64,000 nucleotides of DNA from Microthyrium microscopicum (lineage: Eukaryota > Ascomycota > Dothideomycetes > Microthyriales > Microthyriaceae): NCBI GenBank assembly GCA_010405405.1, contig MU004235.1:1440538-1504537 (forward strand), in the 5' to 3' direction. The position numbers were made by a program, and so were the translations under genes. Below, one piece after another: positions 18,313-29,922 of the stretch (position 1 is its first letter; each line of letters starts with the position of its first letter). The notes below the pieces were generated by a model. The model saw only the letters and a list, made by a program, of their open reading frames with translations, searched no databases and was not told where the DNA came from.

Positions 18313-19729
18313 ATGATATCCGGCATCCTAATCTTCAATCAAAAAGGGGAAAACCTCATCTTCCGCTCCTTCAGATCCGACTGCCGCCCGCGGCTGGCCG
18401 ACATATTCCGCATCCAAGTAATATCGAATTCCCAAGTTCGCTCGCCGATTCTCACACTCGGAAGCACGACTTTCAGCCATACGCGTCATGAAAACATATA
18501 CCTAGTGGCCGTGACTAAGAGCAATGCGAACGCCGCGCTGGTATTCGAGTTCTTGGAGCGGTTGCGCTCGTTGGGGAAGGCGTACTTCAACAAGTTCGAT
18601 GAGGAGAGCGTGAAGAACAACTTCGTGCTGGTCTATGAACTTCTCGATGAGATATTAGACTTTGGATATCCGCAGAACACGGAGACGGAGTCGCTGAAGA
18701 CGTACATTACGACAGAGGGAGTGCGGTCGGAGAGAAAAATGCCAGTATGTGCTTCGCAAAAGTTATTGGCAATATGTTACTAATGAAGTTACAGGAGGAT
18801 ACTTCAAAAATCACAATGCAAGCTACAGGCGCTCAGTCGTGGCGGCGAGCAGACATCAAACATCGCAAGAACGAGGCATTCGTCGACGTTATCGAAGATG
18901 TCAACCTCCTCCTCTCCTCATCAGGCACAGTCCTTCGTGCAGATGTCAACGGTCAGATAGTTATGCGCGCATACCTTTCTGGCACACCAGAATGCAAGTT
19001 TGGATTGAACGACCGATTAACGCTAGGCGAAGATAATATCGCGCCTCCAACTAACAATCGGCTGGGAACGAAGGCAACGCGAGCGGCAGCTGGTTCAGTA
19101 GCGCTGGAGGACTGCCAATTTCATCAATGTGTGAAGCTAGGCAAGTTTGATGCCGAGAGAATCATCACTTTTGTGCCGCCAGATGGTGAATTCGAGCTGA
19201 TGCGTTATCGAGCCACGGAGAACATCAATTTGCCATTCAAGGTGCATGCGATTGTCAACGAGGTCAACAAGTCCAAAGTCAACTACAGCATTGCCATCCG
19301 TGCAAACTATGCGCAGAAGCTCTTTGCTACCAATGTGGTCGTTCGGATACCGACACCACTCAACACAGCACGAATCACCGAGCGTGTGTCGCAAGGAAAA
19401 GCCAAGTATGAACCAGAACAAAACAACATTGTCTGGAAAGTGCAGCGATTTTCAGGTGGAGCCGAAGTCATTTTGAATGCAGAGGCGACTCTGACATCGA
19501 TGACAAACTACAAAGCTTGGTCTCGTCCACCCATCAGTATGAGCTTCAGCCTTCTCATGTTCACGAGCTCGGGTCTGCTTGTTCGATATTTGAAAGTGTT
19601 TGAAAAGAACAACTACAGTTCTGTGAAATGGGTGCGATACATGACCCGAGCAGGAAATTATGAAATACGGTAAGCTTCTCCCCGAAGCAGATGGATGCTT
19701 TTGACTAACATTCTGCTTGAAGATTCTAA
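18313..19729 (+). CDS. APM4: AP-2 adaptor complex subunit mu
   Basis: Medium subunit of the clathrin adaptor for endocytosis, with an N-terminal longin-like domain and a C-terminal mu-homology domain that binds cargo and PIP2. Exons are 18313-18744, 18795-19669 and a tiny last exon 19723-19729 (Arg completed, Phe, stop); 437 residues, the family length. Visible: MISGILIFNQKGENLIFRSF start, HENIYLVAVTKSNANAALVF, YITTEGVRSERK linker, then WRRADIKHRKNEAFVDVIED, the MHD start. The last exon is inferred from GTAAGC, GACTAAC and AG and gives the expected NYEIRF ending; reading through would end YEIR plus stop. Confidence 0.95.
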
Positions 19730-20474
19730 AGTCCTTGCACAAGGCATTCAAAAGATACACCTGTTTATGAGCGTAGGGACTTGCATATGAGCTGCATTGT
19801 AATGGTGTTGGGCTGCTAATGTTTCTCCCCTTGTAAATATCGCATCCTTAAGCGAGAATTGAGCACATGTTTGTTGTGCTTGAACGTTCAATGATGGTTG
19901 GTGCTACTCCTCGTATCGATTAATAGGCAGAAACAAAAGCAGGAAAGATCCCAGTTTTCCTTGGCTGTACAAGCGAGTGATTCTTGACCTCGTATTCCTT
20001 TCAGAATCGTCAGGAGAAAGCTACAGCATCTTGAAACAAGATCTTCTTTTTGAGATTGCATGCTCGTGGGCTCGTTTTGTGAAAGTCATTAGTGGTAACC
20101 TCGAATAAGGCAAAATCCGCACTCGTCATTGGCGAATTATTCAATTGGCTCGGTGGGTGAAGTCTGCCTTGCTATCCCGATTTAGCATCGCCAAGTGGTG
20201 ATCTCAAGAGGTGCATGTGGTGGCTGAGTCTCCAATCAAGGAAACCCGCGACTCCATCATGACCCTTTTGAAATATTTTGAATTTCAATAGCTACTTCAT
20301 TCTCACGTTCTACTATGCTTCTGGCCGAATCGACCACTCACTGGTGATACATACTCCCTGCTGGTCAGTCGAGTTTCCCTCGAATGTATGACCAAGCTCG
20401 CAACCACATCTTTCCTCTTTTCGGAAGAAGAATGCAGCAACGATAGGTGGTGATATCGTCATATCAAACAAATC
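19730..20474. other. intergenic, no supported feature
   Basis: 745 bp between the end of the AP-2 mu gene and the start of the next gene on the same strand. I see no open frame, repeat or structured element that stands out. Confidence 0.6.
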
Positions 20475-22344
20475 ATGAGCGGACCATTAGGCTTTGCTGG
20501 TAACAGCGACCTTTACGGAATTGGTATGCTACTAGCTGATATCTCGCTTGATTTTGCGGATATATTTAGTGCCAGTGGTGATAATTCGATTGCTAATAGA
20601 TCTCAGGTATTCGAATTGGCTATTACTCCCAGGCCATTTCACTATGGATCAGTCATATGTGGGCTCCTTCGGAAGCCTACTTTCTCAACCCCATTACTCT
20701 GGTATTTCTGGTCTCCGTCATAATTGGCGTCTGCAATCTTTCTTTCCAAACATCGACCACTTATGCAATTGAGCCTTTCATGATAATGCAAGTAGCTTAC
20801 TATGTAAGTGCATCTACCAAAGATATTGACTAGTTCTCATGTTGCGCTGTAGATGTATTACATGAGCTTTGGTGGACCTCACGAATACGAGCTTCTCCGC
20901 TGGGAGGTTGACTACCTCAAAGTGGTCTTAACCATGTTGGTTGGCATTGGACTGCATGGTTTTGACACCTGGTTTTGGTGGCGTGGCTTGTATAAATTCA
21001 AGCCAACACCGGGTGAACATACTGTAGCGCTCTTCGTCTATTTCGGACAGAATGACTTGTATGGATACATCCGAATCGTTTCGCGAGTATGGAACGCGAT
21101 CGCTCTATACCTCCTGGTCTTCAATCTGGTCCTAAGGGTATCACAAAGATCTCTGGAAAGGACGGTGAATAGTGAGATACCGCCTTCAAGGCTGAAAGAG
21201 ATATCGCAAGGCTGGCTGACCACTCTATATCCATACAACCTAAACCAAACAGGATCTGAGAAAGGAGATCTTAAAATGCCAGCCACGCTATCACCACCAC
21301 GAGTCAGCAGACGTCCAAGCATCAACTCGATTCGTAGTGCACCAGTACCCAATTTGACATCGGAAAAGAGTCTCGGTCATAGGACGACGAGAACGTTCAA
21401 TGAGAACTGGCGGACAGACTTGGAAAAGAAGACGGACTTTAGTACTCCTGGCAAGGCCGAAGATGCCACAAGTCGAAATCATTCGCCGATACCACAAATC
21501 GTGACCACAGAGCCAGGCATTCAACGCACAAAAAGTGACCGTTTTAGAGAAAGGTTTCTTGGTTGGCAACCACAGGCCGCTCTCGGTGATCCAATATATA
21601 ACTATCAACCAAGTCTCGAAAACCTCCAGTTAGCCACCGATCTCATAAAAGATATCAACAAACCCGATCCTCACAAAAAGTGGCGCTGCATCACCTTCAT
21701 TTGGGACGTTCCAAGCTCAATAATACGATGGGAATGGACCTTATTGACTAATAAATTTCGCCCACGAGTCCTGACCGCAGTAACAGCGCATGCCAGATCG
21801 CTCAGCTACACCCTGGAGTGGATTATGACTGACGTGTGGAGACATGCTGTCAATCATCCTGCCTACCTCGTTGTCTCTGGAGATGATATTGCTCTTGCTT
21901 CTCGTATAAAGTTCACTTTAGAGGTAAGACTGCTGCCTGAATCGCTACTTAAACTTCAGAAGTACTAATCCATCCAAGGGAATCCGACCTCCAACGAATT
22001 GGGAACGTGGTAGCTGGGCATATATCCTCTTCTCGTCATGCAGTCTCCTAGTCATAGGAACAGAGCTTACAATAAATTGGAACAGCATCACCGGTGTACA
22101 AAACATAGGATCAGTTGGTCAACTTATTCCTGCCGCCATCGGAGTTGGCAGTCTGGTCAAAGTTCTATACACTGCCTTGTTTGAACGTCACCAGGGCCAA
22201 GATCTCTGCTTTGGTCAATGTCATCGTAAGAAAAGACAAGAAGAATGGGAAGATGCTTGCGAAGTATTTGCTCAAGCAAGGAGTGCATGGGAGAGGAAAA
22301 GGGACGCCGAGTTTATAGGAGATCCTTCTAGTAAGATCGTGTAG
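20475..22344 (+). CDS. uncharacterised multi-pass membrane protein
   Basis: Four exons: 20475-20523, 20607-20803, 20853-21923, 21979-22344; 560 residues, all junctions in frame with normal splice signals. It opens MSGPLGFAGNSDLYGIGIRI, a pattern I associate with an uncharacterised family of Pezizomycotina membrane proteins. Hydrophobic segments occur at about residues 43-62, 70-90, 105-125, 150-170 and, after a long hydrophilic and Ser/Pro-rich loop of about 250 residues, at roughly 455-475 and 488-510. The C-terminal tail is charged (RKKRQEEWEDACE). The topology suggests six or seven passes with a big cytoplasmic loop. Function unknown; no transporter or receptor motif seen. Confidence 0.85.
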
Positions 22345-22834
22345 GTCTAAAGTTATACACCTTTGAGCGTGGAGTTTCAACGATATGATGATAGTTGATT
22401 ATCGAATGATATAATGACCGAAAGCTATCTTTGATAAGATGAGAAAGCGGTGTATTTGAATTAAATAGAAGACATGACAACACATGATATGCTCCATCAA
22501 GTAAATTGGCCGCCATAGACTTTATCACATCTCAGTTATTATCCACAGGTAACTTCTAGCGAAGTGAATCAAGCGCAGTGTTTGTTTTCATCCATTGATC
22601 TAGTGAATAATAAAGAGATACAAGAAAGCGTTGCAAGTTAACAACTGTACAGGCCTATCGCATCTGTGATCCGAAAGGAAATGCACGAGAGAGAATGGTA
22701 GAAATCTTGAATTAGATTGTCCCGTCCTCTGTGATTTTGCTGAAGCAGCGTCATGTACTATGCTGGAATTGGCGCAGCAAGTCGCCTTACGATTACATAT
22801 ATTGTAGCATATTTATACAAGATGAGACCAGTCC
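22345..22834. other. convergent 3' region
   Basis: Between two genes whose 3' ends face each other. AT-rich, with no supported feature. Confidence 0.6.
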
Positions 22835-24987
22835 TTAAGCCTTGTTCTGCCAGGCATATTGACCTCCCACCAGTTGAGTCTTACCAACTGCCTCTGGCCC
22901 ATATTTCACAATCGCCTTCTGGAACATCTCTCGACAACGAACTCGACTTCCTAAGCGAGCGCAGAGAAGAAATGCGCCGCTCAATTTCCGATGTAGGCTA
23001 TATGTCTCCTCTGGTGGCGGAGAGAGTCGTTCGCGAAGCATGAGAGGAATTAAGCTTCTCACCCGATCCGTGATCGTTTGATCCTTGAAATCGAATACGT
23101 CGGGGGCAGTATCGCCGAATGGCTCGGAAAGCGTTATGATAGACTCGATGTGAGCCTTGACCATTTCTTTGCTTTCGTGTCCTGTTAAATAGCCTAATAA
23201 GATAGATTCTTTCTCCACACCTGAGCTATCCTGTCTTGCTGCTGCGTCCAGTAGATGAACATAGTTGGTAATAAATTCCAAGGGGTATTCTCGGCTGGCG
23301 CCGAAGTCGAGGAGCTCTAGTTTGTGCTCCTCTCCATTATACAAGAAATTTGTCCAATTGGGATCAGTCTGCATGAACTGAAAGTCGCATATCTCTCGTA
23401 AGCAGAGACGCAATATGTTGGTGCCGATCCAATCTCGCTCTTGTTGGCTCAAATTCGGCAGCTTGGTCACTGCAGTGCCATCCATGAACTCTGCGGTGAG
23501 CACTTCTTTTCCACAGGCGTCGTCAAATATCCGCGGAACCTTGAAAACGTTTTCATCATCAGATAACAAGGTGCGAAACCTTCTGGCACACTCTGCCTCC
23601 CGAATGTAATCACATTCCCAAGCCAATTCGGTTCGAGCATTGGCAATAGTTTTATCAAGAAATAAGCCACTCGGAAGCAGTTTGGATGCCGTCAATAAAA
23701 TGGAGATGTTGCTTAGATCAGAGTCGATCGATGTTGCAACACCGGGATACTGGATTTTGACAGCTACTTCATCCCCCGTTGCTTTGTAGGCAGCGCGATG
23801 CACTTGTCCAATGGATGCTGCTGCCACTGGCACCTCATCAAATCTGCTGAAAAGATCTCGCCAGTCAGAGCCTAGATTTCGTGATAGCACACTGTCACGT
23901 TGAGATGCTGGCATGTAGTCTGCGCTATCCTGTACTCGCTGGAGGACATTGTGAATCTCAGGAGGTAGCATCTTCAAATCTGTGTTTATTTAGCATGCAA
24001 AAAGATTAAACATGGACTGATCAATAATTTACCTTGAAAAGAGACCATTTGACCAAGCTTCAGTGCCGCACCACGCATTCTGGATAGACGCGCCACCAGT
24101 TTTTCTAGATTCCCAGGACTGAGCAGCACAGAGCCGGTCGAGCCTCCCCCAGTTACTCGTCTCAATGACTCTCCCATTGCGCCCACAGCCATACTCACCC
24201 CGAGGTTTCCATACTGCCAGAGGCGGCCAATGCGTGTTGATGGTACTCGAGACTCTCGCATCTGGAAGGGGATAGCCTTTGGCGATTCAATTGATACTTC
24301 CGATTGCGTTGTAGGATCATCTGGAGGTAAATGACTTGATGTATTGATGTTCGAGGAGTCTTTCAAATGATTTGTAGTGGGGTGCTCCAGGTCTGTTGTG
24401 GATGAAATGTCGCCTTGGTCCGGAGTCTCAATGCTTTGCTTAGTCGTAGAAGCACCAGTACTTGCTGTAGGAGGCTTGCTTGCTCTCACATTGGACGAAC
24501 CGCGTGGTGCTTCAAATTCTGAGGGTTGTGGAAATACGTCCGAGTTGATTCCCGTCTGCTTTGCCTCGGAAGAATCCCTTAGATCAGTCTCCACATGTCT
24601 AGGAATTGATGGAGTATAGTTTGTTGCAGAAGTCGCGGTTTGATCCAATGGCCCGGTGGCATCAATTGTTGATTCTGCAGAGTCATGTCGAGTACTGGTA
24701 CGTTGGAAATCTTCCTTTTGAGTCCTTTGATAGTTATCGTCAGAAGTTGGGTAGGGGTTGACATTCTGGGCTGATGTTTTGACGTCTTCTCCCAGTCGCT
24801 GCGCCAGTACAACAGCGGCCTTCACAGTCAAAGTGACGCGATCTGTTTGATCCTTTGCTGCCTTTGCAAGAGTTGAAGTACGATTAAAGACGTCGAATTG
24901 GTCTGATCGTAAAGCTATATGCTGCTTAGCAACAGACCGCGTAGCCTGCACCAGCCTTGTCACGTCCATGAAGCGTCGTCCTGCCAT
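22835..24987 (-). CDS. COQ8: atypical kinase COQ8 (ABC1/ADCK family)
   Basis: Mitochondrial ATPase/kinase-like protein needed for coenzyme Q synthesis. Exon 1 is 24987-24033 and exon 2 is 23979-22835 (phase 1, 53-nt intron); 699 residues, longer than yeast Coq8 because of a hydrophilic Ser/Thr-rich N-terminal region of about 250 residues. The family-specific KxGQ motif is KLGQMVSFQ (residues 310-318) and spans the splice site; next come AAASIGQVHRA (Ala-rich nucleotide loop), EVAVKIQYPGV (the lysine strand), WECDYIREAECARRF, TDPNWTNFLY (catalytic-loop equivalent) and LLDFGASREYP (metal-binding DFG). The N-terminus MAGRRFMDVTRLVQATRSVA is compatible with import. Divergent from the NTA1-like gene. 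Confidence 0.96.
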
Positions 24988-25316
24988 CTTTATCGCATTG
25001 TTCTAATATTTCCGTGTCAAATATGAGCAAAATGACCTAATTGACGACATAATTAATGTATAAATGTCATTGACGAGTTGGTCCAAAAAAAGTTGGGACG
25101 AAGTCAAGCTCAGTGGTCCGAGCTTCCTGGCCGTCACTTCTCAACATCAAAGATCTCTTCTTCAGCTTCTGTTTCAAGACATAATCAGACTGTTCATAAT
25201 TTACTCTTCTCTTCCGGCAGGCCGGACATATATTCTAAGGTTCTCTGCCTGGCTTTCAGGCTTCTTGCACGACTTGCGTAGATCTTCACAGCAGAGCAGA
25301 GCAGATCAAATCAGAC
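24988..25316. promoter_or_regulatory. divergent promoter region COQ8 / NTA1-like
   Basis: 329 bp between two starts. A 103-codon frame beginning at 25064 runs through it and out of frame into the amidase gene; I take it as chance, though in a long transcript it would act as an upstream ORF. Confidence 0.45.
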
Positions 25317-26347
25317 ATGAGGATCGCATGTCTCCAATTCGCTCCCCGATTAGGGGAGATCTATCCAAATATTGAAAAGGCAAATAAGATATTAGACAAC
25401 ACAGAAGAGCTCAAGACCCAGAGTTCCACAGCGCCACTATGGCTAGTGCTTCCCGAGATGGCCTTTTCAGGTGAGTTTAACTAGATTCTCTGGCATATAA
25501 ACGTTGACAAAGCCTTAAGGCTATAACTTCCATTCCCTGGAACACATCACTCCATTATTGGAGCCCACTGCAGGTGGACCTACAACCGAATGGGCAAAAG
25601 AGACCGCGAAAAGGTACAATGCCTATGTCACAGTCGGCTACCCAGAAAAGTCAATACCAGATCCTCCCAAACCAGGCGAAGATCCTAGAGCTGGCAACTA
25701 CAACAGCATGGTCACAGTATCACCCGGCGGCCAAGTCATTGCTCACTACAGAAAGCGCTTTCTCTACTACACAGACGAGACGTGGGCATCAGAAGGTGAC
25801 GGCACCAACCCGCCAAGCGGATTCTTTGCTGGCGACTTGGATGGTGTCACTGTTGCCATGGGAATCTGTATGGATATCAATCCCTATAAATTCACTGCGC
25901 CTTGGACCGATTACGAGTTTGCGAATCATGTTATTGAGAGCAGAGCTCAACTGGTGATTCTCAGCATGGCGTGGCTCACTAGGTTGAGTCCCCAGGAGCT
26001 GACCGAGTTGCCTTTACGTCCAGACAATGACACTTTCACGTATTGGATTGAACGGTTCCTACCATTGCAACTTGCTGGAGGAGGGCCAATTTTCATTGTG
26101 TTGGCTAATCGATGTGGCGTTGAGCGCAGTGCTTGCTATGCTGGTACCAGTGCTGTGATATCCTTTCGAAATGGCAAGGGATGCATATACAACATCCTTG
26201 GAAAGTATGATGAGCAATGTATGGTGGTCGACTTGAAGCAGGTATGCTATTCGTAGGCTGAGCACTGTAGTGATCTTGATATCTGACGACCTCTAGGCTC
26301 CCAAATACGAGATTCAAACTAATGGTTTGACTCCGGGCGGATACTAG
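25317..26347 (+). CDS. NTA1: N-terminal amidase-like carbon-nitrogen hydrolase
   Basis: Nitrilase-superfamily enzyme most like Nta1, which deamidates N-terminal Asn/Gln to feed the Arg/N-degron pathway. Three exons: 25317-25470, 25520-26241, 26297-26347; 308 residues. The start is MRIACLQFAPRLGEIYPNIE. The catalytic triad is visible: Glu in LPEMAFSGYNF, Lys in HYRKRFLYYTDE, and Cys in MGICMDINPYKF; the last string is characteristic of Nta1 rather than generic nitrilases. It is shorter than yeast Nta1 (457 residues), as in other filamentous fungi as far as I recall. Introns are 49 and 55 nt. The assignment to the family is firm; exact substrate is inference. Confidence 0.9.
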
Positions 26348-26770
26348 ATTTGCGAAGCAGGCAAACTGATCAGGCCTGGTAATCGCAAACTGACGTTTGA
26401 ATGCATTCTTGTTCTTGTGAGAAGGTTGGCTTTCGATTCTGAGTCTAGATTAGTTTGGAGCTGTGTAGCTTCACTCCGGTGAGGAAGGAACCGCCGAATA
26501 AGGAATGGCGCCCAACGATATTGATAGAGAATCTGATCATCACTGAGATACCAAGCAGTGCAACACATTATGCAACGAAATCCTCATGATATTTTTTTCA
26601 TTGACCCAACCTCAACTATTTCCCTGTCCCCATTGAACAGGATATTCGAGGCACCGAAACTCCGCTGTTATTGACAGATGCAAGAAACCTGACCGATACC
26701 ACATGAAAGCCTTTGGTCCATCGTGTCCAGAGAGAGATGGTTTTGGATCGGGTTTGGAGGGGCGAGTCGA
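26348..26770. other. convergent 3' region
   Basis: Between the ends of the NTA1-like and eL39 genes, probably 3' untranslated sequence of both. No separate feature seen. Confidence 0.6.
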
Positions 26771-27034
26771 CTAGATGCCGAGGCGGGTCTTGCGCCAATG
26801 TCTTCGCTTCGCGTTGTATCTATTCGATAATTAGCGACCGGCTCTTCGAGGTTGTTGATATATTGATGATGCCATACCGGATGGTGTTGCCGGTTCTGAG
26901 GCGAATCCACTGAGGGATGGGACGATTTTGCTTTTGGGCTCTCGCAAGCTTCTGCTTGGTACGGAAAGACTTGTGAGACTGTATTATGTCAGTATATGGT
27001 GACGATTGTGGTGTTCGGCGTGTCGTACCGGCAT
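26771..27034 (-). CDS. RPL39: 60S ribosomal protein eL39
   Basis: Small basic protein of the large-subunit exit tunnel. Three exons on the minus strand: 27034-27029 (6 nt, Met-Pro), 26978-26878, 26819-26771; exactly 51 residues as in other eukaryotes. The product reads [51 protein letters not shown]. Intron 1 (50 nt) has GTACGA, CTGAC and CAG; intron 2 (58 nt) has GTATGG, CTAATT and TAG. The gene cannot be seen as a single open frame; the family sequence makes the exon borders unambiguous. Confidence 0.97.
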
Positions 27035-27867
27035 TTTGATTGTCTGGATGGCCGTCGACAGTGTGTTTGGAGAAGGATGATGATTGAAGTTGGTGTGTCA
27101 ATTTCTGGGGTGGAACCGCAGCTTGGTGGGCTTGGCACTTCTTGCTGATTCAGCAAGAAAATTTTGGGGCCCAAGCGCAAACATTGAATTTCAACACCAT
27201 GCGCATGAACTAAAAGCTATCTCATCATTCTCATTCCTCTCGGTCATTTTGGACCCAACCATTCAATATCCCAATTCGTCAGTCTGATGAGGAACAAACG
27301 GACAACTTGCGAGCCGGTCATAGTGTTCGTAAAAACATGCGCGTAGCATCTTCATTCTCAACAGAAACATGCTACCCAGCCTCTTGACCTTACCTATGTC
27401 GTGTTCTTGTCCACAAATAACGTGGCAGGAGAGCTCTAAATTTACAGCAATGAGACTGGTCTGATCATTCAGACTTCAGCGTCGATGATTTCCTCTCTTT
27501 TACCAAATCTTTGCCCGTCTCGACCCACAGTGGCATCGCTGATCACTTTCGTAGCTCATGAAGTAGGTATTTTAAGTCGATACCCGGAGGTCTATCGCAC
27601 GATTGTTAGCCAGGACTTTTTCTCCTTACAGTCACAGGTCCAGCTATTCAGAACTTCGCTTGACCATGTGCTTAGACGCGGTCTTGGAACATTGTGCTAC
27701 AATAATTATAGGAATGCAAACGGTGTTGTGTGTTCGCGTAATTAGTCGCGTCTGCCATTCCCTCATAATGTAGAGGCTGGCTTGACTGGATGTGATTTCT
27801 TCAAGTTTCTACCTCTCATTCATTCGAGGTCCTTTTTGCATTTGTCAACTTTCACTTTGCTTCAAAC
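27035..27867. other. divergent intergenic region, no supported gene
   Basis: Promoter side of eL39 on the left and of the WSC protein gene on the right. An 86-codon ATG frame (27485-27745) has no recognisable domain or supporting context. The last 50 bases before 27868 are CT-rich. Confidence 0.5.
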
Positions 27868-29777
27868 ATGCTTAGCGTCTTAGTGCTATCGATACTTCTC
27901 CAGAGGGCATCTGCCTTCTGGAGAATGCCATGTACGGAGATGCTTCTGGGTCGAGTCGATCCTGTCGTTCAGCCTGGTGTCGCCTCTGCCCACGTCCATA
28001 CAGTCGTTGGTGGAAATAGTATGTCAAATTACTCTGAGAAAGATGGTAAGCAGCTAACAGTTGACAGATTTTGGAATCAACGCAACAGGTCTTTCTTTGA
28101 GTAACTCTGCTTGTACAAGCTGCGTCATCCAAGCAGACAAATCAGCCTACTGGACACCAGCCCTTTACTACGAATACCCAAATGGCACATTTATGATGGT
28201 GCCCCATGGTGGCTCAATTGTCTACTATCTAGGCCGCGGTAACAATGCAACACGCGTACCATTTCCCCCGGGATTCAGAATGGTCGTTGGAAGTGCAGCG
28301 GCTCGAAGTTTTGCCCAGACACCACTCACATACATGAATCAGCGGCCCATTGCAGAGCAAGTCAGCTGGCTTTGCATCGCGGATCCTTCGCAGCCGGAAA
28401 CCTATGGTCTTAATCAGACTGATTGCCCCTATGGATTGCGTTCCCAGATTCAATTTCCTACTTGCTGGAATGGTATCGACCTTTATAAGTCTGATCAGAG
28501 CCATGTTGCTCACTTGAGTGGAATCGATTCTGGTGACTGCCCACCAACTCATCCGTATCAGTTTGCACATGTTTTCCAAGAGATCTACCATCAGCCAAAT
28601 GATGTCCCCGATCAACAACCTGGAGGAAGATTCGTACTGAGCACTGGCGACCCCACTGGATACTCACTACATGCTGACTTTATGAATGGATGGTACGTTC
28701 ACTTTGCACACCACAAATGCAATTGACTAATCCTAAATAGGGACCAAGACGTCCTTGCCTGTGCCGTCGAGAACTGCGCTCTTGGTGAACAAGATGGCGA
28801 TCTACAAGACTGCCCGTGTTTACTACCAAGCTATAATCCCAACACCGCCCAATTCTGTCCAATGCGCCCCTCACAAGTTGTCGAAACAGTGACCGGACTA
28901 CTCCCAAAACTGCCCGGCTGCATCAACATTGTAAACGGTCCAGCAGCCGCGCAACCAGCCGATATGAACTGCCCTCCTAGCGTCGTAGCAGCAGGTCCCC
29001 AACTCCTCCCAACCCCAGACACAAGCCCGGTATACTTCGATATGCCCGTCGTAAATCAACCTTACGGCTTGCCAAACTGGACATATCTAGGCTGTTCCAA
29101 CGACACAAACAACGACCGTGCACTGCAGGGCTATTCGTTCAGCAACGGCACTGGCATGACCATCCAAACATGCCAGGCGTACTGCCAAGCGAATTTCTTT
29201 CGCTATGCTGGGGTCGAATTTGCGGATGAATGCTATTGTGGCGGGGCCTTGCTAAACAATCCAGTCTTTGGCCCTCTTTCCACGCAGCGGGAGAATCAGT
29301 GCTCGCTCCCTTGCTCAGGAAATGGGTCAACATACTGCGGAGGTGGAGGTCGTATTGATATTTATATAAATCCCACTATTGAGGCGTTGCCGGTACCCAG
29401 TCCCAAGCAACAGGTCGGCTCGTATTCATACAAGGGATGTTATATCGATTTTGGAGGTGCGCGCGCATTGAGAGACTATTCGGTTGCCAATGGCAGTATT
29501 GGACCTGATGTTTGTGCCGGGTTCTGCCAACAGCATGGATCGAGATATTTTGGTGTCGAGTTTGGGTGAGTATTACCGATGAAACATAACATCACTAACT
29601 GTTTCTAGGGCGGAATGCTATTGTGGGACTCAACTATTTAACTTAGGCATTGGTAGTCCAGATAGTTGTAGCGCGGCTTGTGCAGGTAATCATCTCCAGA
29701 CACAGAATATTTGTGGTGGATCAAATCGGATGAGCTTGTATTACTCGCCACTGGTTAGCCCGCCTCCTCCACCGTAA
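27868..29777 (+). CDS. secreted DUF1996 protein with two WSC domains
   Basis: Four exons: 27868-28018, 28068-28692, 28741-29565, 29609-29777; 589 residues. A signal peptide (MLSVLVLSILLQRASAF) precedes a DUF1996 domain (WRMPCTEMLLGRVDPVVQPG, SAHVHTVVGGN, FPTCWNGIDL, SGDCPPTHPYQF), then two WSC domains: LPNWTYLGCSND...DECYCGG...CGGGGRIDIY and YSYKGCYIDFGG...AECYCGT...CGGSNRMSLYY. WSC modules bind carbohydrate, and DUF1996-WSC proteins are extracellular or cell-wall proteins in filamentous fungi. Several N-glycosylation sequons are present. No GPI signal or membrane segment at the C-terminus, which is short and Pro-rich. The enzymatic role, if any, is unknown. Confidence 0.93.
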
Positions 29778-29922
29778 TAGGCAGGCTTTGGGTTTGTGGG
29801 TGTATATATCTTTCTTGCTAGCTTGAGAGGAGACTTTGGGGTTCATTTCAGTCGTCCTGTAGTTGGATATTGTAATGAACCCTCTGGAATTGGTGTATCA
29901 AACTCTTCAAAAACGCTTGGCT

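Noticed and set aside
25064-25375. 103-codon frame overlapping the start of the amidase gene
   Set aside because: Out of frame with a confidently identified gene and without a domain; at most an upstream ORF.
26820-27101. 93-codon minus-strand frame overlapping eL39
   Set aside because: It contains the eL39 core read through both introns; the spliced 51-residue product is the family-length protein.
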